The position numbers and the translations under genes are program-made. DNA of 64,000 bases, taken from the NCBI RefSeq assembly GCF_011801125.1, contig NZ_CP046171.1, positions 5,332,001-5,396,000 on the forward strand. Reading direction: 5' to 3'. The notes beneath the pieces are model-generated. The model worked only from the letters and a program-made list of their open reading frames with translations. It did not search any database and had not been told where the DNA came from. Positions 27,448 to 37,487 of this stretch are shown piece after piece. The stretch comes from Nocardia brasiliensis. GTDB taxonomy: Bacteria > Actinomycetota > Actinomycetes > Mycobacteriales > Mycobacteriaceae. Position 1 is the stretch's first letter. The number at the start of each line of letters is the position of its first letter.

Positions 27448-28542
27448 TCACGCTGCGGCGGTGGGTGGTTCGACCTGACGGCTCACGACGGCGGACATGA
27501 GCGCGGCTACGGCGCAGAGCGCACCGGCCAGATACCAGGCCAGGTCGTAGTCGCCGTGCAGGTCGCGCAGCACGCCCGCACCGGTCGCGGCGACGGCCGA
27601 TCCGATCTGGTGCGCGGCGAAGACCCAGCCGAAAGCGACGGGACCGTCGGCGCCGAACAGTTCCCGGCAGAGCAGCACCGTCGGCGGCACGGTGGCGACC
27701 CAGTCCAATCCGTAGAAGATGATGAACACCCACAGGCTCGGCTGGGTGTGCGCGCCCAGCAGCGAGGGCAGGATCAGCAGCGACGCGCCGCGCAGCACGT
27801 AGTAGCCGACCAGCAGGTAGCGCGGGTCGATCCGATCGGTCAGCCAGCCGGAGAAGATCGTGCCCGCCACATCGAAGACGCCGACGACCGCCAGCAGGCT
27901 CGCCGCGGCCGTCGGCGGCATCCCGTGATCGTGGGCCGCGCTGACGAAGTGGGTGCCGACGAGCCCGTTGGTCGACGCGCCACACACCGCGAATCCGCCT
28001 GCCAGCAACCAGAATCCGGGCCGGCGCGCGATGGCGCGCAGCACGTCGAGCGCCCGCGACGCGCCCGCACCGGTCGGCGTGCGCACGCCGACGTCGCTGC
28101 CTTCTTCGGCCCCGTAGGCGGTGACGCCGAGATCGCTCGGGAAGTCCCGGATGAACAGCAGCACCAGCGGCACCACGGCCAGCGCCGTACCGGCCACCAG
28201 CAGCGAGGGCACCCGCCAGCCGTGCGCGTGCGCCAGCATCGACACCAGCGGGAGAAAGACCAGCTGACCGGTCGCGCCCGCCGCCGTGAGCACCCCGGTG
28301 ACCAGGCCGCGCTGTCGCACGAACCAGCGCCCCGTGATGGTCGCGACGAACGGCATCGACATCGAGCCCACCCCGATACCGACCAGCAGACCCCAGGTGA
28401 GCACCAGCTGCCACGCCTCGGTCATGAATACGGTGAGCCCACTGCCCGCCGCGACCAGCACCAGCGCGCACGCGACCACCCACGCCGGATGCCACCGCCT
28501 GCGCTGGATCGAGGCGGTCGGTAGGGTCTGGAGCTCGGTCAT
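27448..28542 (-). CDS. MFS transporter lacking its first two membrane helices
   Basis: 364 aa. Helices 3-12 of a monocarboxylate/OFA-like MFS protein are intact (for example RGLVTGVLTAAGATGQLVF, and the second-half WLTDRIDPRYLLVGYYVLRG). At the N-terminus, RRRWHPAWVV, which in relatives begins TM1, runs directly into ACALVLVAAGSGLTVF, which is normally TM3. About 60-70 residues seem to be missing in frame at about position 22 (near nucleotide 28479). It may therefore be non-functional. ATG 28542 is chosen; divergent from the VOC gene. Confidence 0.8.
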   Translation of the reverse strand: MTELQTLPTASIQRRRWHPAWVVACALVLVAAGSGLTVFMTEAWQLVLTWGLLVGIGVGSMSMPFVATITGRWFVRQRGLVTGVLTAAGATGQLVFLPLVSMLAHAHGWRVPSLLVAGTALAVVPLVLLFIRDFPSDLGVTAYGAEEGSDVGVRTPTGAGASRALDVLRAIARRPGFWLLAGGFAVCGASTNGLVGTHFVSAAHDHGMPPTAAASLLAVVGVFDVAGTIFSGWLTDRIDPRYLLVGYYVLRGASLLILPSLLGAHTQPSLWVFIIFYGLDWVATVPPTVLLCRELFGADGPVAFGWVFAAHQIGSAVAATGAGVLRDLHGDYDLAWYLAGALCAVAALMSAVVSRQVEPPTAAA

Positions 28543-28692
28543 CCGCTGAGCGTGCCGCAATTCCACGCACGCAACGAGTGGCAGGAAAGCCACAAAACAC
28601 CGATATCGTGCCACTGCCGACGACACGCCAATGTCCTCGACACCAGGTGTCGCTTTCCCTAAGGTGTCCCGGGGAACAAGACAGGAGAGAAC

Positions 28693-29439
28693 ATGATTCG
28701 GTGGGTCTGGGCCTTCCTCGACCGCCCCGCACAACGTTTCGACGACTGCGCCAAGTTCTGGTCCACGATCACCGGCACCGAACTCTCCGCCCGCCGCGGC
28801 GAGCACGACGAATTCCTCACGCTGCTACCCGATCCCGCGCTCTTCGCCGCCGCTGGCGTGAAGATGCAAGCCGTCACCGGTCTCGGTGGCGTGCATCTCG
28901 ACTTCGATGTCGACGACATCCCCACCGCGGTGCGCACCGCACTCGACCTCGGTGCCGAGCTGGTCGCGAACCACCCCGACTACGCGGTGCTGCGCTCCCC
29001 CGGCGGCCAGGCCTTCTGCCTGACCCCGAGCGGTCGCGCCACCAGCACCCCGGCCCCGCCCGTGACCGCCCCCGACGGCACCCTCAGCCGCCTCGACCAG
29101 GTGTGCCTCGACATCGGCCCCGCCGCGCACGCGGTCGAGACCGAGTTCTGGAAGTCGTTGACCGGCTGGACCTTTCAGCAAGGCAGGTTGCCGGAATTCG
29201 CTCGGCTTCGCCCCGAACAACAGCTGCCCGTCCAGCTGCTGCTGCAACGCCTCGGCGAAGACCGCGCCACCAGCGCGCACATCGACCTGTCCTCCAACGA
29301 CATCGAGGCCACCGCCGCCTGGCACGAAACCCTAGGCGCCACGGTCGTGCACCGCTTCGACCACTGGATCGTGCTGACCGACCCCGCCGACGCCACCTAC
29401 TGCGTCACCGCCCGCAACCCGAGCACCGGCCTCCTCTGA
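28693..29439 (+). CDS. VOC family protein (two glyoxalase-like domains)
   Basis: 248 aa with two tandem beta-alpha-beta-beta-beta modules. The first runs from about 5 to 115 (DDCAKFWSTITGTEL ... VHLDFDVDD), the second from about 135 to 245 (VETEFWKSLTGWTF ... AHIDLSSNDIEATAAWHETL). Metal-binding His/Glu positions are partly kept. Such proteins include glyoxalases, resistance proteins and unknown enzymes. ATG 28693 follows AGGAGAG. Function unassigned. Confidence 0.82.
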   Translation: MIRWVWAFLDRPAQRFDDCAKFWSTITGTELSARRGEHDEFLTLLPDPALFAAAGVKMQAVTGLGGVHLDFDVDDIPTAVRTALDLGAELVANHPDYAVLRSPGGQAFCLTPSGRATSTPAPPVTAPDGTLSRLDQVCLDIGPAAHAVETEFWKSLTGWTFQQGRLPEFARLRPEQQLPVQLLLQRLGEDRATSAHIDLSSNDIEATAAWHETLGATVVHRFDHWIVLTDPADATYCVTARNPSTGLL

Positions 29440-30017
29440 ACCACAACCCATTTCGCCGCCCCACTCCATAGGTCCGGCCCGGCCGACGTCCCGCAGCCGG
29501 TCCGAGTACGCACCGGACGGTCGCGCGAGCCGAGCAAGCGCGGTCGTCCTTCGCACGCCCCGAAGCCGCGCAGTCCGAACCCGCACGATCCGGAAACGCA
29601 CTGTCCAACCCGCGCAGTTCGAATCATGGTCCGAATTCGCACTGTCCGAACACACAACCCGCGTATGCGTAGTGCAAGTGCGCACGATCCGAACACACCC
29701 GCCTCGCGTTCGCGCGGTCCGAACACACAGGATCAGGGTCCGCAGGGCCGAGCACACGTGGCCCGCGAGTACACATGGCCGGTGCTCACGGGCCGAACAC
29801 GCAGGCCAGGCACTCCCAGGCCAAGCACACAGAACGGATGCTCGCGAACCCAACACACAGGCCGGACTGAAATCCCGACACTCGCAGGGAGCCTGGCGGC
29901 CTGTGGATAAAGCGGGGCCCCGGTTCCCGACCGGCCGGGCATAACGGAGCGCTTGCGGCGAAGCGACATGGTGACCACCTTGTGGGTCCGAAGCGGCGGC
30001 GGTGGCAGAGTACCGAG
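29440..30017. other. Gene-free region with GTCCGAACACAC-type repeats
   Basis: No credible gene in 578 bp. From about 29570 to 29880 the motif CCGAACACACA or its variants (CCGAACACGCAGG, CCAAGCACACAG) recurs every 25-35 bp, too irregular for an array of fixed length. It separates the VOC gene from the methyltransferase. Confidence 0.55.
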
Positions 30018-31538
30018 GTGCCCACGAACCGATCGACCACCACCGGATCCCTGCTCACCGCGCTGTGCCCGGATCTGCGGACGGCGCTGACCCGCGTGCG
30101 TTATGACGCCGACACCTTGCTCGAGGTACTGGGCGAGGACGCCCACGCGGCGCTGGGCCGCTCCGAGCCGGTACCGGTGCGCCGCGCGGCCGGGGACGCG
30201 GGCGAGCTCGGCACGTTGATCCGGCTGCTGTTGCTCGGCGATCCGATGCCGGAGCGCGACGTTGCCGCGGCGCTCGCGCCCGTAGACATAGATCGCGCGA
30301 TCGCGGCGGGTCTGCTGCGCCGGGCCGGGGACACGGTGCTGGCCGTGCTGGATCTGCGTCCGCTCGACGCGGGCGCGGGCACCCGGTGGATCCTGTCCGA
30401 TCTCGACGACTCGATGCGCAGGCGCACGCTCAGCGAGGACCACGTGCTCGGCGTCGGCCACGCCTCCCTGTCACTGCTGCGCGCCACCCCGACCCGACGG
30501 GTCGGTTCCGTACTCGACCTCGGCACCGGCTGCGGGGTGCAGGCCGTACACGCGGCGTCCTACGCCGACCGGGTGACCGCGACGGATGTGAACCCGCGCG
30601 CACTGTGGCTCGCCGAGGCCACCGCCGCGCTCAACGGCCTCGATCTGGAACTCCTCGAAGGCTCCTGGTTCGAGCCGGTCGCGGGACGGCGCTTCGATCA
30701 GGTGGTGGCGAATCCGCCGTTCGTCGTCGGCCCGGCCAGGATCGAGCACACCTACCGGGATTCCGGGCTCGCGCTCGACGGCGCGAGCGAACTGGTCATC
30801 GGCCAGGCCGCGGACCTGCTGAACCCGGGCGGCACGGCGGCGATGCTCGCGGCCTGGGTGCACGTCGAGGGCGAGGACTGGCGGCATCGGGTGTCGTCCT
30901 GGCTGCCCGCGCACGGTGTAGACGCCTGGGTCGTGCAGCGCGACGTCGCCGACCCCGCCCTCTATGTCGGCACCTGGTTGCGCGACGCGGGGCTGGACCC
31001 GCGCGATCCCGCCGCCCAGGCGCGCGCCGATCAGTGGCTCGACGCGTTCAACGCGGCCGAGGTGGAGGGCGTCGGGTTCGGCTTCGTCTATCTGCGCGCC
31101 ATCGATGGCCCGACCGAACTGCTCGCCGAAGACCTCACCCACGGATTCGAGGATCCGCTCGGCGACGAGGCGACGCGGTACTTCGAGCGCTCGGCCTGGC
31201 TGCGCGCCGTCGCGGGTGATGAAAACCTGGCGTGGACTTCACGATTCGTGGTGGACCCGGCGACCGCGCTGGAGCGCGTCGCGCTGCCCGGCCCCGACGG
31301 GTGGACACCGCGGGTGGCGCGGGTGCATCGCGGCGACGGTCCGCGCTGGCAGCACGAAGTTGATGAGACAACCATCTCCCTGCTGGCGGGAATGCGCGCC
31401 GACGGCCTGCCGTTGTACGAGCTGATCGAACTGCTGGCGGTTGCCCACGGAGCCGACGATGTGACCTCGGAGTTCGCGGCCGAGGCGCTGTCCGTGGTGG
31501 CCGGGCTGGTTCGCCACGGACTGGTACGGCCGGTGTAA
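30018..31538 (+). CDS. SAM-dependent methyltransferase, class I, with DUF7059-like N-terminus
   Basis: 506 aa. The central Rossmann methyltransferase domain contains SVLDLGTGCGVQAVHAA (motif I, about 165-181) and the catalytic-type VVANPPFVVG (about 231-240), the NPPY/F motif of amino-methyltransferases such as N5-glutamine or N6-adenine enzymes. An N-terminal 140-residue module and a long C-terminal domain are family-specific. GTG 30018 is chosen. Substrate could be protein, rRNA or DNA; not decided by the sequence. Confidence 0.85.
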   Translation: MPTNRSTTTGSLLTALCPDLRTALTRVRYDADTLLEVLGEDAHAALGRSEPVPVRRAAGDAGELGTLIRLLLLGDPMPERDVAAALAPVDIDRAIAAGLLRRAGDTVLAVLDLRPLDAGAGTRWILSDLDDSMRRRTLSEDHVLGVGHASLSLLRATPTRRVGSVLDLGTGCGVQAVHAASYADRVTATDVNPRALWLAEATAALNGLDLELLEGSWFEPVAGRRFDQVVANPPFVVGPARIEHTYRDSGLALDGASELVIGQAADLLNPGGTAAMLAAWVHVEGEDWRHRVSSWLPAHGVDAWVVQRDVADPALYVGTWLRDAGLDPRDPAAQARADQWLDAFNAAEVEGVGFGFVYLRAIDGPTELLAEDLTHGFEDPLGDEATRYFERSAWLRAVAGDENLAWTSRFVVDPATALERVALPGPDGWTPRVARVHRGDGPRWQHEVDETTISLLAGMRADGLPLYELIELLAVAHGADDVTSEFAAEALSVVAGLVRHGLVRPV

Positions 31539-31667
31539 ACACAGCAATCGCGGGTAGGTCGGTGCAGGCATCGGACAGCGACAGTTCCACAACGGCGTGC
31601 TTCTCAGGAACTTCTCAGACGAGAGTGATGAAAACCGCACGTCAGAGCGGTTTATCTGAGCCGAGAC

Positions 31668-31696
31668 GGGGAACTTTCTCCCTGTCGGGTCCGTTG
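31668..31696 (+). promoter_or_regulatory. ECF-type (SigE/SigH-like) promoter of sigB
   Basis: GGGGAAC (31668-31674) and CCGTTG (31691-31696) are spaced as in the GGAAC-N16/17-CGTT promoters used by stress ECF sigma factors. The transcription start would lie about 30 bp before the sigB ATG. SigB in mycobacteria is known to be driven by SigE/SigH from such a promoter. Confidence 0.6.
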
Positions 31697-31730
31697 TTCG
31701 GAGTGAGACACCACCGACAGGAGGCAAGTC

Positions 31731-32699
<969 letters not shown>

Positions 32700-32709
32700 A
32701 CCGAAATGA

Positions 32710-32736
32710 CTGGTGCCGAACAGGTTTCGGCACCAG
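32710..32736 (+). terminator. sigB terminator
   Basis: CTGGTGCCGAA (32710-32720) and TTCGGCACCAG (32726-32736) form a perfect 11-bp stem with a 5-nt loop, 10 bp past the stop. Confidence 0.75.
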
Positions 32737-33325
32737 ACGACGGACCCGTCCGTTACTCGACCAGGTGACCTTCGGGGTCACCTTCCCGCGCCGGCCGGTG
32801 CCGCGCATCCCCGCCCCCTCCGGGAGTCGCGCGAGCCGGTCGGCGTGAATTCGCCCCGCACCAGCGGCCCTCTGCGCGAACTCCGGCCTGCCGTCGTGCC
32901 ATGGGAGTGCTGCCGCAGTTGCCCCGTCGCCTGATGCAGGTGCCCGATCGTCCGGTGCAGGTGCCCGTCGTCCGATGCAGATGCCCGATCGTCCGGGGGC
33001 TCACCGCCGCACTCTGGGCGCACAGTTCTCGCCCGGCGCGATCGCCCAGGGCGCAGCGGGGTCCGAGGCCCTGTGTCCGCGTGTCGCGACGGCCGCAACC
33101 GTGTTGCTGCGCAACGAATTAACCATCCGCGTCGCACCCACCGTTCGCCACGACCTCGTCATCGTCACCGTCGACGAGGTGTTCCTGCCCTCATCCGGCA
33201 CCGTGGTCCCCCGAGGAGCTGACCCACCAGCGAGCGCACCTCTCGGCCTGCCGCGGAGATCTGCGCGACAACACCGGCCCCAACGTCTCCTCGACGGGAC
33301 CCCCGGTCTCCTCGACGTCTGGGCC
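32737..33325. other. Gene-free region between sigB and the acetyltransferase
   Basis: No credible gene. It contains a three-copy tandem repeat at 32934-32995 and, close to the acetyltransferase stop, duplicated GTCTCCTCGACG motifs at about 33285 and 33306. The rest is unstructured as far as I can see. Confidence 0.5.
32934..32995. repeat. 20-21-bp tandem repeat, three copies
   Basis: Units begin at 32934, 32955 and 32975; each reads about ATGCAGGTGCCCGATCGTCC, with the middle copy one base shorter. Confidence 0.85.
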
Positions 33326-33373
33326 GGTGTGTCAGCCCCAGGCGGCGGGGGTGTGTCAGCCCAGGCGGCGGGG
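33326..33373. repeat. 24-bp direct duplication across the acetyltransferase stop codon
   Basis: GGTGTGTCAGCCC(C)AGGCGGCGG occurs twice, the TCA triplets being at 33332 and 33356. The second TCA is the complement of the real stop codon, so the first copy is a duplicated gene end. Confidence 0.75.
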
Positions 33374-36028
33374 GCCGGTGTCGAAACGGCTGGGTTCGGG
33401 GCCGATGCGGCCGCGGGCGTAGAGGATCTCGGCGGAGTTGGTGGAGGCCAGGACCGGGTCGAAAGCCAGTTCGCGCATCTCCGGGAGGTCGTCGAACAGG
33501 GCCGAGATGCGTTGGGCCAGTTCGGCTAGAGCGGCCTTGTCGACGCGCGGGCTGGCCGGGGTACCGGAGAGCAGAGGCGCCGCGCGCGGGGCGTCGATGA
33601 GGGCGGTGGCCTCGTCGGCGGTGAGCGGCAGCGCGCGGTAGGCCCGGTCACCGAGCAGCTCGATGATCAACCCGGACAGGCCGAATTCGATGACCGAGCC
33701 GAACGACGGGTCGTCCTGCACCCGCAGCACACAGCCGACGCCCTTGGTGGCCATCTTCTGGATGTGCTGCACCGGATCTCCGCACAGTTCGGCGAGATCG
33801 GCATATCCCTGCCGGACCGCCTCCGGCGTCCACAGATCCAGCCGCACGCCGGTGAGGTCCGGACGGCGCCGCCACATTTCCCCGGTCGCCTTGGCCGCCA
33901 CCGGATAGCCGAGTTCCTCGGCGGCCGCGACGGCCTCCTCGGCGCTGCGCACCTCACGGAACGCCACGACGGAAATGCCGTAGCAGTCGAGCAGTTCGAC
34001 GGTTTCCAGGTCGGTGAGCCTGCGCCCGCCCGATTCCGCCATCCACCGCGCCACCAACCCGCGGGCCCGCTCGGTGTCGATCCGGCCCGGACGCTGCACC
34101 GGCGATACCGGCCGGTCGCGCCACTGCGCGTAGCGCCGCACCCGGGCCAAGGCCCGCGCGGCCCGTTCCGGGTCCGGGTAGCTCGGGATCGAGCCACGCA
34201 CCGCCGTCGCGCCCTGCCCGCGCACCGCGAGCAGGTTCGGAATGCCTTGCTCGGCAATGAAGGTCGTCAGGATCGGCTTGCCCGCGGCGGGCACGGCGGC
34301 GGCCGCGGTCCGGATCGCATCGGCGAATCCGGCCATCGGCACCGGCACCGGCGGCGCGAAAACCACCAGCACGGAATCGATCTCGTCGGAGCGCAAGGCC
34401 GCGACGGTGGCATCGAGGTAGGCGCCGGGGGTCGCCTGCGGGCCGAGGTTCACCGGATCACCGACGGCGAGGCCTTCGGACTGCGCGGCGTCGACGGCCA
34501 GCCAGTTCAGCGCCGCGCTGTTGCCGACCACCGCCAGTCGGGAACCGCCCGGCAACGGCTGATAGCCCAGCAGCGCGGCACAGTCGAACAGCTCCGAGAT
34601 GGAATCGACCTGCACGATGCCCGCCTGCGCGAACAGGTCGCGCACGATCGAGCGGTCCATGTCGCCCGCGGGCTGGGTGGCGTGCCTGCCGCTGCTCACC
34701 GCCACGATCGGCTTGGTCCTGGCCACCCGGCGCGCGATCCGGGAGAACTTGCGCGGATTACCGAACGACTCCAGGTAGAGCAGGACCACGTCGGTGTCCG
34801 GATCGGTGTCCCAGTACTGCAGCAGGTCGTTGCCGGAGACGTCGGCACGGTCACCGGCCGACACGAATGTCGACAGGCCCAGGTTCCTTGCGGCGGCCTC
34901 GCCGAGAATCGCCGCGCCCAGCGGACCGGACTGGCAGAAGAAGCCGATCCGGCCACGGCCGGGCAGCACGGGCGCCAAGGTCGCGTTCAACGCCACCGCG
35001 GCGTCGGTGTTGGCGATGCCGAGCGCGCTCGGTCCGACCACCCGCATGCCGTGCCCCCGTGCCGCGGCGACCAATTCGCGTTCGGCCGTCCCACCGCCGA
35101 CACCGGTCTCGTCGAAACCCGCGGTGAGCACGACAAGTCCCTTGACGCCCTTGGCCATACAGTCGTCGAGCACCGAGCCGATCTCGCCGGGCGGCACCGC
35201 GACGACCGCGAGATCCACCTCGTCCGGGATCTCGCGCACCGTCGCGTAGGCGCGCACGCCGCGCACCGAACGACGATTCGGATTCACCGGGAACACCGGA
35301 CCTTGGAACACCCCGGACAGCAGGTTGTGCAGGACCGCACCGCCGACCCGGCCCGCGCTCGGTGTCGCGCCGATCACCGCGACCGAACGCGGTGCGAGCA
35401 GGTTGCCGACGCTGCGCGCCTCGGAGGCGCGCTCGCGCGAATCCCGTACGGACAGTAGGGCTTCGGTGGGGTCGATGGCGAATTCCAGGTGCAGCACCGA
35501 GCCGTCCCTGCTGCGCTCGACCTGGTAGCCGGCGTCCCGGAACACCGTCACCATGGTGGTGTTCTCGGCGAGCACCTCGGCGACGAAGGTCTCGATCTTG
35601 TTCTCGGCGGCGGCTCCGGCCAAGTGCTCCAGCAGGATCGAGCCGAGCCCGCGCCCCTGGTGCTCGTCGGCCACCACGAACGCGACCTCGGCCGCGCGCC
35701 GCCCCGCCCGGTCGAGCAGTTCGTAGCGACCGACCGCGACGATCGCGGTGCCGAGCACCAGCACCAGCCCCACCCGGTCGTGATAGTCGACGTGGGTGGT
35801 CCGGTAGAGGTCCTTCGGCGAAATCCGCGGGTACGGGCCGAAATAGCGCAGATACCGGGTGCGGTCGGAGAGCGCGCCGTGGAAATCCTGCAGCCGCTGC
35901 GCGTCGTCGGGCGTGATCGGTCGCAGCCGCACCACCCCGCCGTCGGAGGCCAGGACGTCGGCGAACCAGTGCTGCGGCGGCGGAGGCGGCACCGCCGGGG
36001 TGTCCGGTGTGTCGGCGGGTTCAGTCAC
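33356..36028 (-). CDS. GNAT acetyltransferase fused to acetate-CoA-ligase-like (Pat/AcsA-type) domains
   Basis: 890 aa. An N-terminal GNAT domain (about 20-185) has the acetyl-CoA loop EHQGRGLGSILLEHLA. Then come a CoA-binding domain starting LLAPRSVAVIGATPSAGRVG (about 210), a succinyl-CoA-ligase-like domain and a C-terminal ATP-grasp domain (about 660-880) with GYPVAAKATGEMW. E. coli Pat has the same parts in the opposite order. Such proteins acetylate acetyl-CoA synthetase and other enzymes. GTG 36028 follows GGAGGA and lies 8 bp inside the acuC gene, so acetylase and deacetylase are made together. Confidence 0.9.
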   Translation of the reverse strand: MTEPADTPDTPAVPPPPPQHWFADVLASDGGVVRLRPITPDDAQRLQDFHGALSDRTRYLRYFGPYPRISPKDLYRTTHVDYHDRVGLVLVLGTAIVAVGRYELLDRAGRRAAEVAFVVADEHQGRGLGSILLEHLAGAAAENKIETFVAEVLAENTTMVTVFRDAGYQVERSRDGSVLHLEFAIDPTEALLSVRDSRERASEARSVGNLLAPRSVAVIGATPSAGRVGGAVLHNLLSGVFQGPVFPVNPNRRSVRGVRAYATVREIPDEVDLAVVAVPPGEIGSVLDDCMAKGVKGLVVLTAGFDETGVGGGTAERELVAAARGHGMRVVGPSALGIANTDAAVALNATLAPVLPGRGRIGFFCQSGPLGAAILGEAAARNLGLSTFVSAGDRADVSGNDLLQYWDTDPDTDVVLLYLESFGNPRKFSRIARRVARTKPIVAVSSGRHATQPAGDMDRSIVRDLFAQAGIVQVDSISELFDCAALLGYQPLPGGSRLAVVGNSAALNWLAVDAAQSEGLAVGDPVNLGPQATPGAYLDATVAALRSDEIDSVLVVFAPPVPVPMAGFADAIRTAAAAVPAAGKPILTTFIAEQGIPNLLAVRGQGATAVRGSIPSYPDPERAARALARVRRYAQWRDRPVSPVQRPGRIDTERARGLVARWMAESGGRRLTDLETVELLDCYGISVVAFREVRSAEEAVAAAEELGYPVAAKATGEMWRRRPDLTGVRLDLWTPEAVRQGYADLAELCGDPVQHIQKMATKGVGCVLRVQDDPSFGSVIEFGLSGLIIELLGDRAYRALPLTADEATALIDAPRAAPLLSGTPASPRVDKAALAELAQRISALFDDLPEMRELAFDPVLASTNSAEILYARGRIGPEPSRFDTGPRRLG

Positions 36029-37289
36029 GAGGGTCCTCCGGATCCAGGCCGAGCAATCCGAAACTCGCTCGGCGGGTGGCAAGCACGGCCGTGTCGACGG
36101 CACGTTGCGCGCGATCCAGGCGCGCGTCCCCAGTCTCCCCCGTGCCGCCCGGGCCATCCCACGGGCGGTAGTCGATGTCACCGCCGTCACCCATGGTGCG
36201 CGGCGGATCGACCCGGGGTGCCGCGGCACCGACCAGATCGACCCAGTCCTGCGGAATCGCGGTGTCCGGCGCGACGGTCCGGTCCAGTGCGGTGGCCAGC
36301 AGGTGCGTCCACGCCCGCGGCACCACCCGGACCAGTCCGTAGCCGCCGCCCCCTACCGCGAGCCATCGGCCTTCGGCGTAGCGGTCGGCCAGGTCACGCA
36401 TCGCGCGGAAGGCCGCGCGCTGCCCGTCCACCGTGAGCTCGAGATCGGCGAGCGGGTCCTCGCGATGGGTGTCCACGCCGCATTGACTCACCACGATCTG
36501 CGGACCGAATGCCGCGACCGCTCCTGGCACCACGGCGTGGAAACCGCGCAGCCACTGGGCATCTCGGGTGCCGGGCAGCAGCGGCAGGTTGATCGAGGTG
36601 CCCTCGGCCGCTCCGGTGCCGGTCTCCTCTGGCCACCCGGTGTTCGGCCACAGCGTGGCCGGGTGCTGGTGCAGCGAGATGGTCAGCACCCGGGGATCGC
36701 CGTAGAACGCGCACTGCACGCCGTCGCCGTGGTGCACGTCCACGTCCAGGTAGGCGATGCGGTCGAAACCGTGGTCGAGCAGCCAGGAGATGGCCACGGC
36801 CGCATCGTTGTAGACACAGAACCCGGCGGCCGAGTCGGCCATCGCGTGATGCATGCCACCGCCGATGCTCACCGCCCGCTTGCTCCGTCCTTCGGCGATG
36901 GCTCGCGCGGCGGCCAGGGTGCCGCCGACGATCACCGACGCCGCCTGGTGCATGCGGGGGAACACGGGGTTGTCCGGTGACCCCAACCCGAACGGCGGCG
37001 CGAGCGGGGCGCCCTCCGGCGCCACGGCGTGCTCGACCGCGTCGAGATAGGCGGGGGTATGGATGCGCAGCAGGTCGGCGCGCTCGGCCGCGGCGGGCGC
37101 CAATAGTTCGACACCGTCGAGTAATCCGAGACTTTCGGCGAGCGCCATGGTGAACTTCAGACGCGCCGGTTTCATCGGATGCTCCGGCGTCCAGGTGTAG
37201 TCGAGGAACCGGTCGGTCCAGACGACGGTCGCGGTGCCGGGCTGTACGCCCGGTGGCGCCGGGTGTTCGCTGCGCGGTGCAGTGGCCAT
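36021..37289 (-). CDS. acuC: Acetoin utilisation protein AcuC, class I/II histone-deacetylase fold
   Basis: 422 aa Zn-dependent lysine deacetylase. The active-site His pair is in GGGMHHAMAD (147-148), and metal ligands lie in YLDVDVHHGDGVQ (about 180-192) with a second Asp in CGVDTH. The role is to remove acetyl groups from acetyl-CoA synthetase and so keep it active. ATG 37289 agrees with relatives. The gene overlaps the downstream acetyltransferase by 8 bp. Confidence 0.93.
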   Translation of the reverse strand: MATAPRSEHPAPPGVQPGTATVVWTDRFLDYTWTPEHPMKPARLKFTMALAESLGLLDGVELLAPAAAERADLLRIHTPAYLDAVEHAVAPEGAPLAPPFGLGSPDNPVFPRMHQAASVIVGGTLAAARAIAEGRSKRAVSIGGGMHHAMADSAAGFCVYNDAAVAISWLLDHGFDRIAYLDVDVHHGDGVQCAFYGDPRVLTISLHQHPATLWPNTGWPEETGTGAAEGTSINLPLLPGTRDAQWLRGFHAVVPGAVAAFGPQIVVSQCGVDTHREDPLADLELTVDGQRAAFRAMRDLADRYAEGRWLAVGGGGYGLVRVVPRAWTHLLATALDRTVAPDTAIPQDWVDLVGAAAPRVDPPRTMGDGGDIDYRPWDGPGGTGETGDARLDRAQRAVDTAVLATRRASFGLLGLDPEDPRD

Positions 37290-37487
37290 GGTCGCCACGC
37301 TACGCGGGAAGGTACCGACCCCGTTGAACGTTGCTATGCAGTAGAAATACAAGCAAGTGCGATAACGGCGGCTCGCCGTGCGCCGACCGGGAATCCGCAA
37401 TGCCGCGTCCGCTGCGGCGCGACGCCATCCGGCGCACGGTCGTGTCGCCGTGCGTAGGTAGAATTCGTGCCGACGAAGGGGTAACAG

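Noticed and set aside
37290..37487. Iron box (IdeR self-regulation) before ideR
   Set aside because: No TTAGGTTAGGCTAACC-like palindrome could be seen in this gap or elsewhere in the window.
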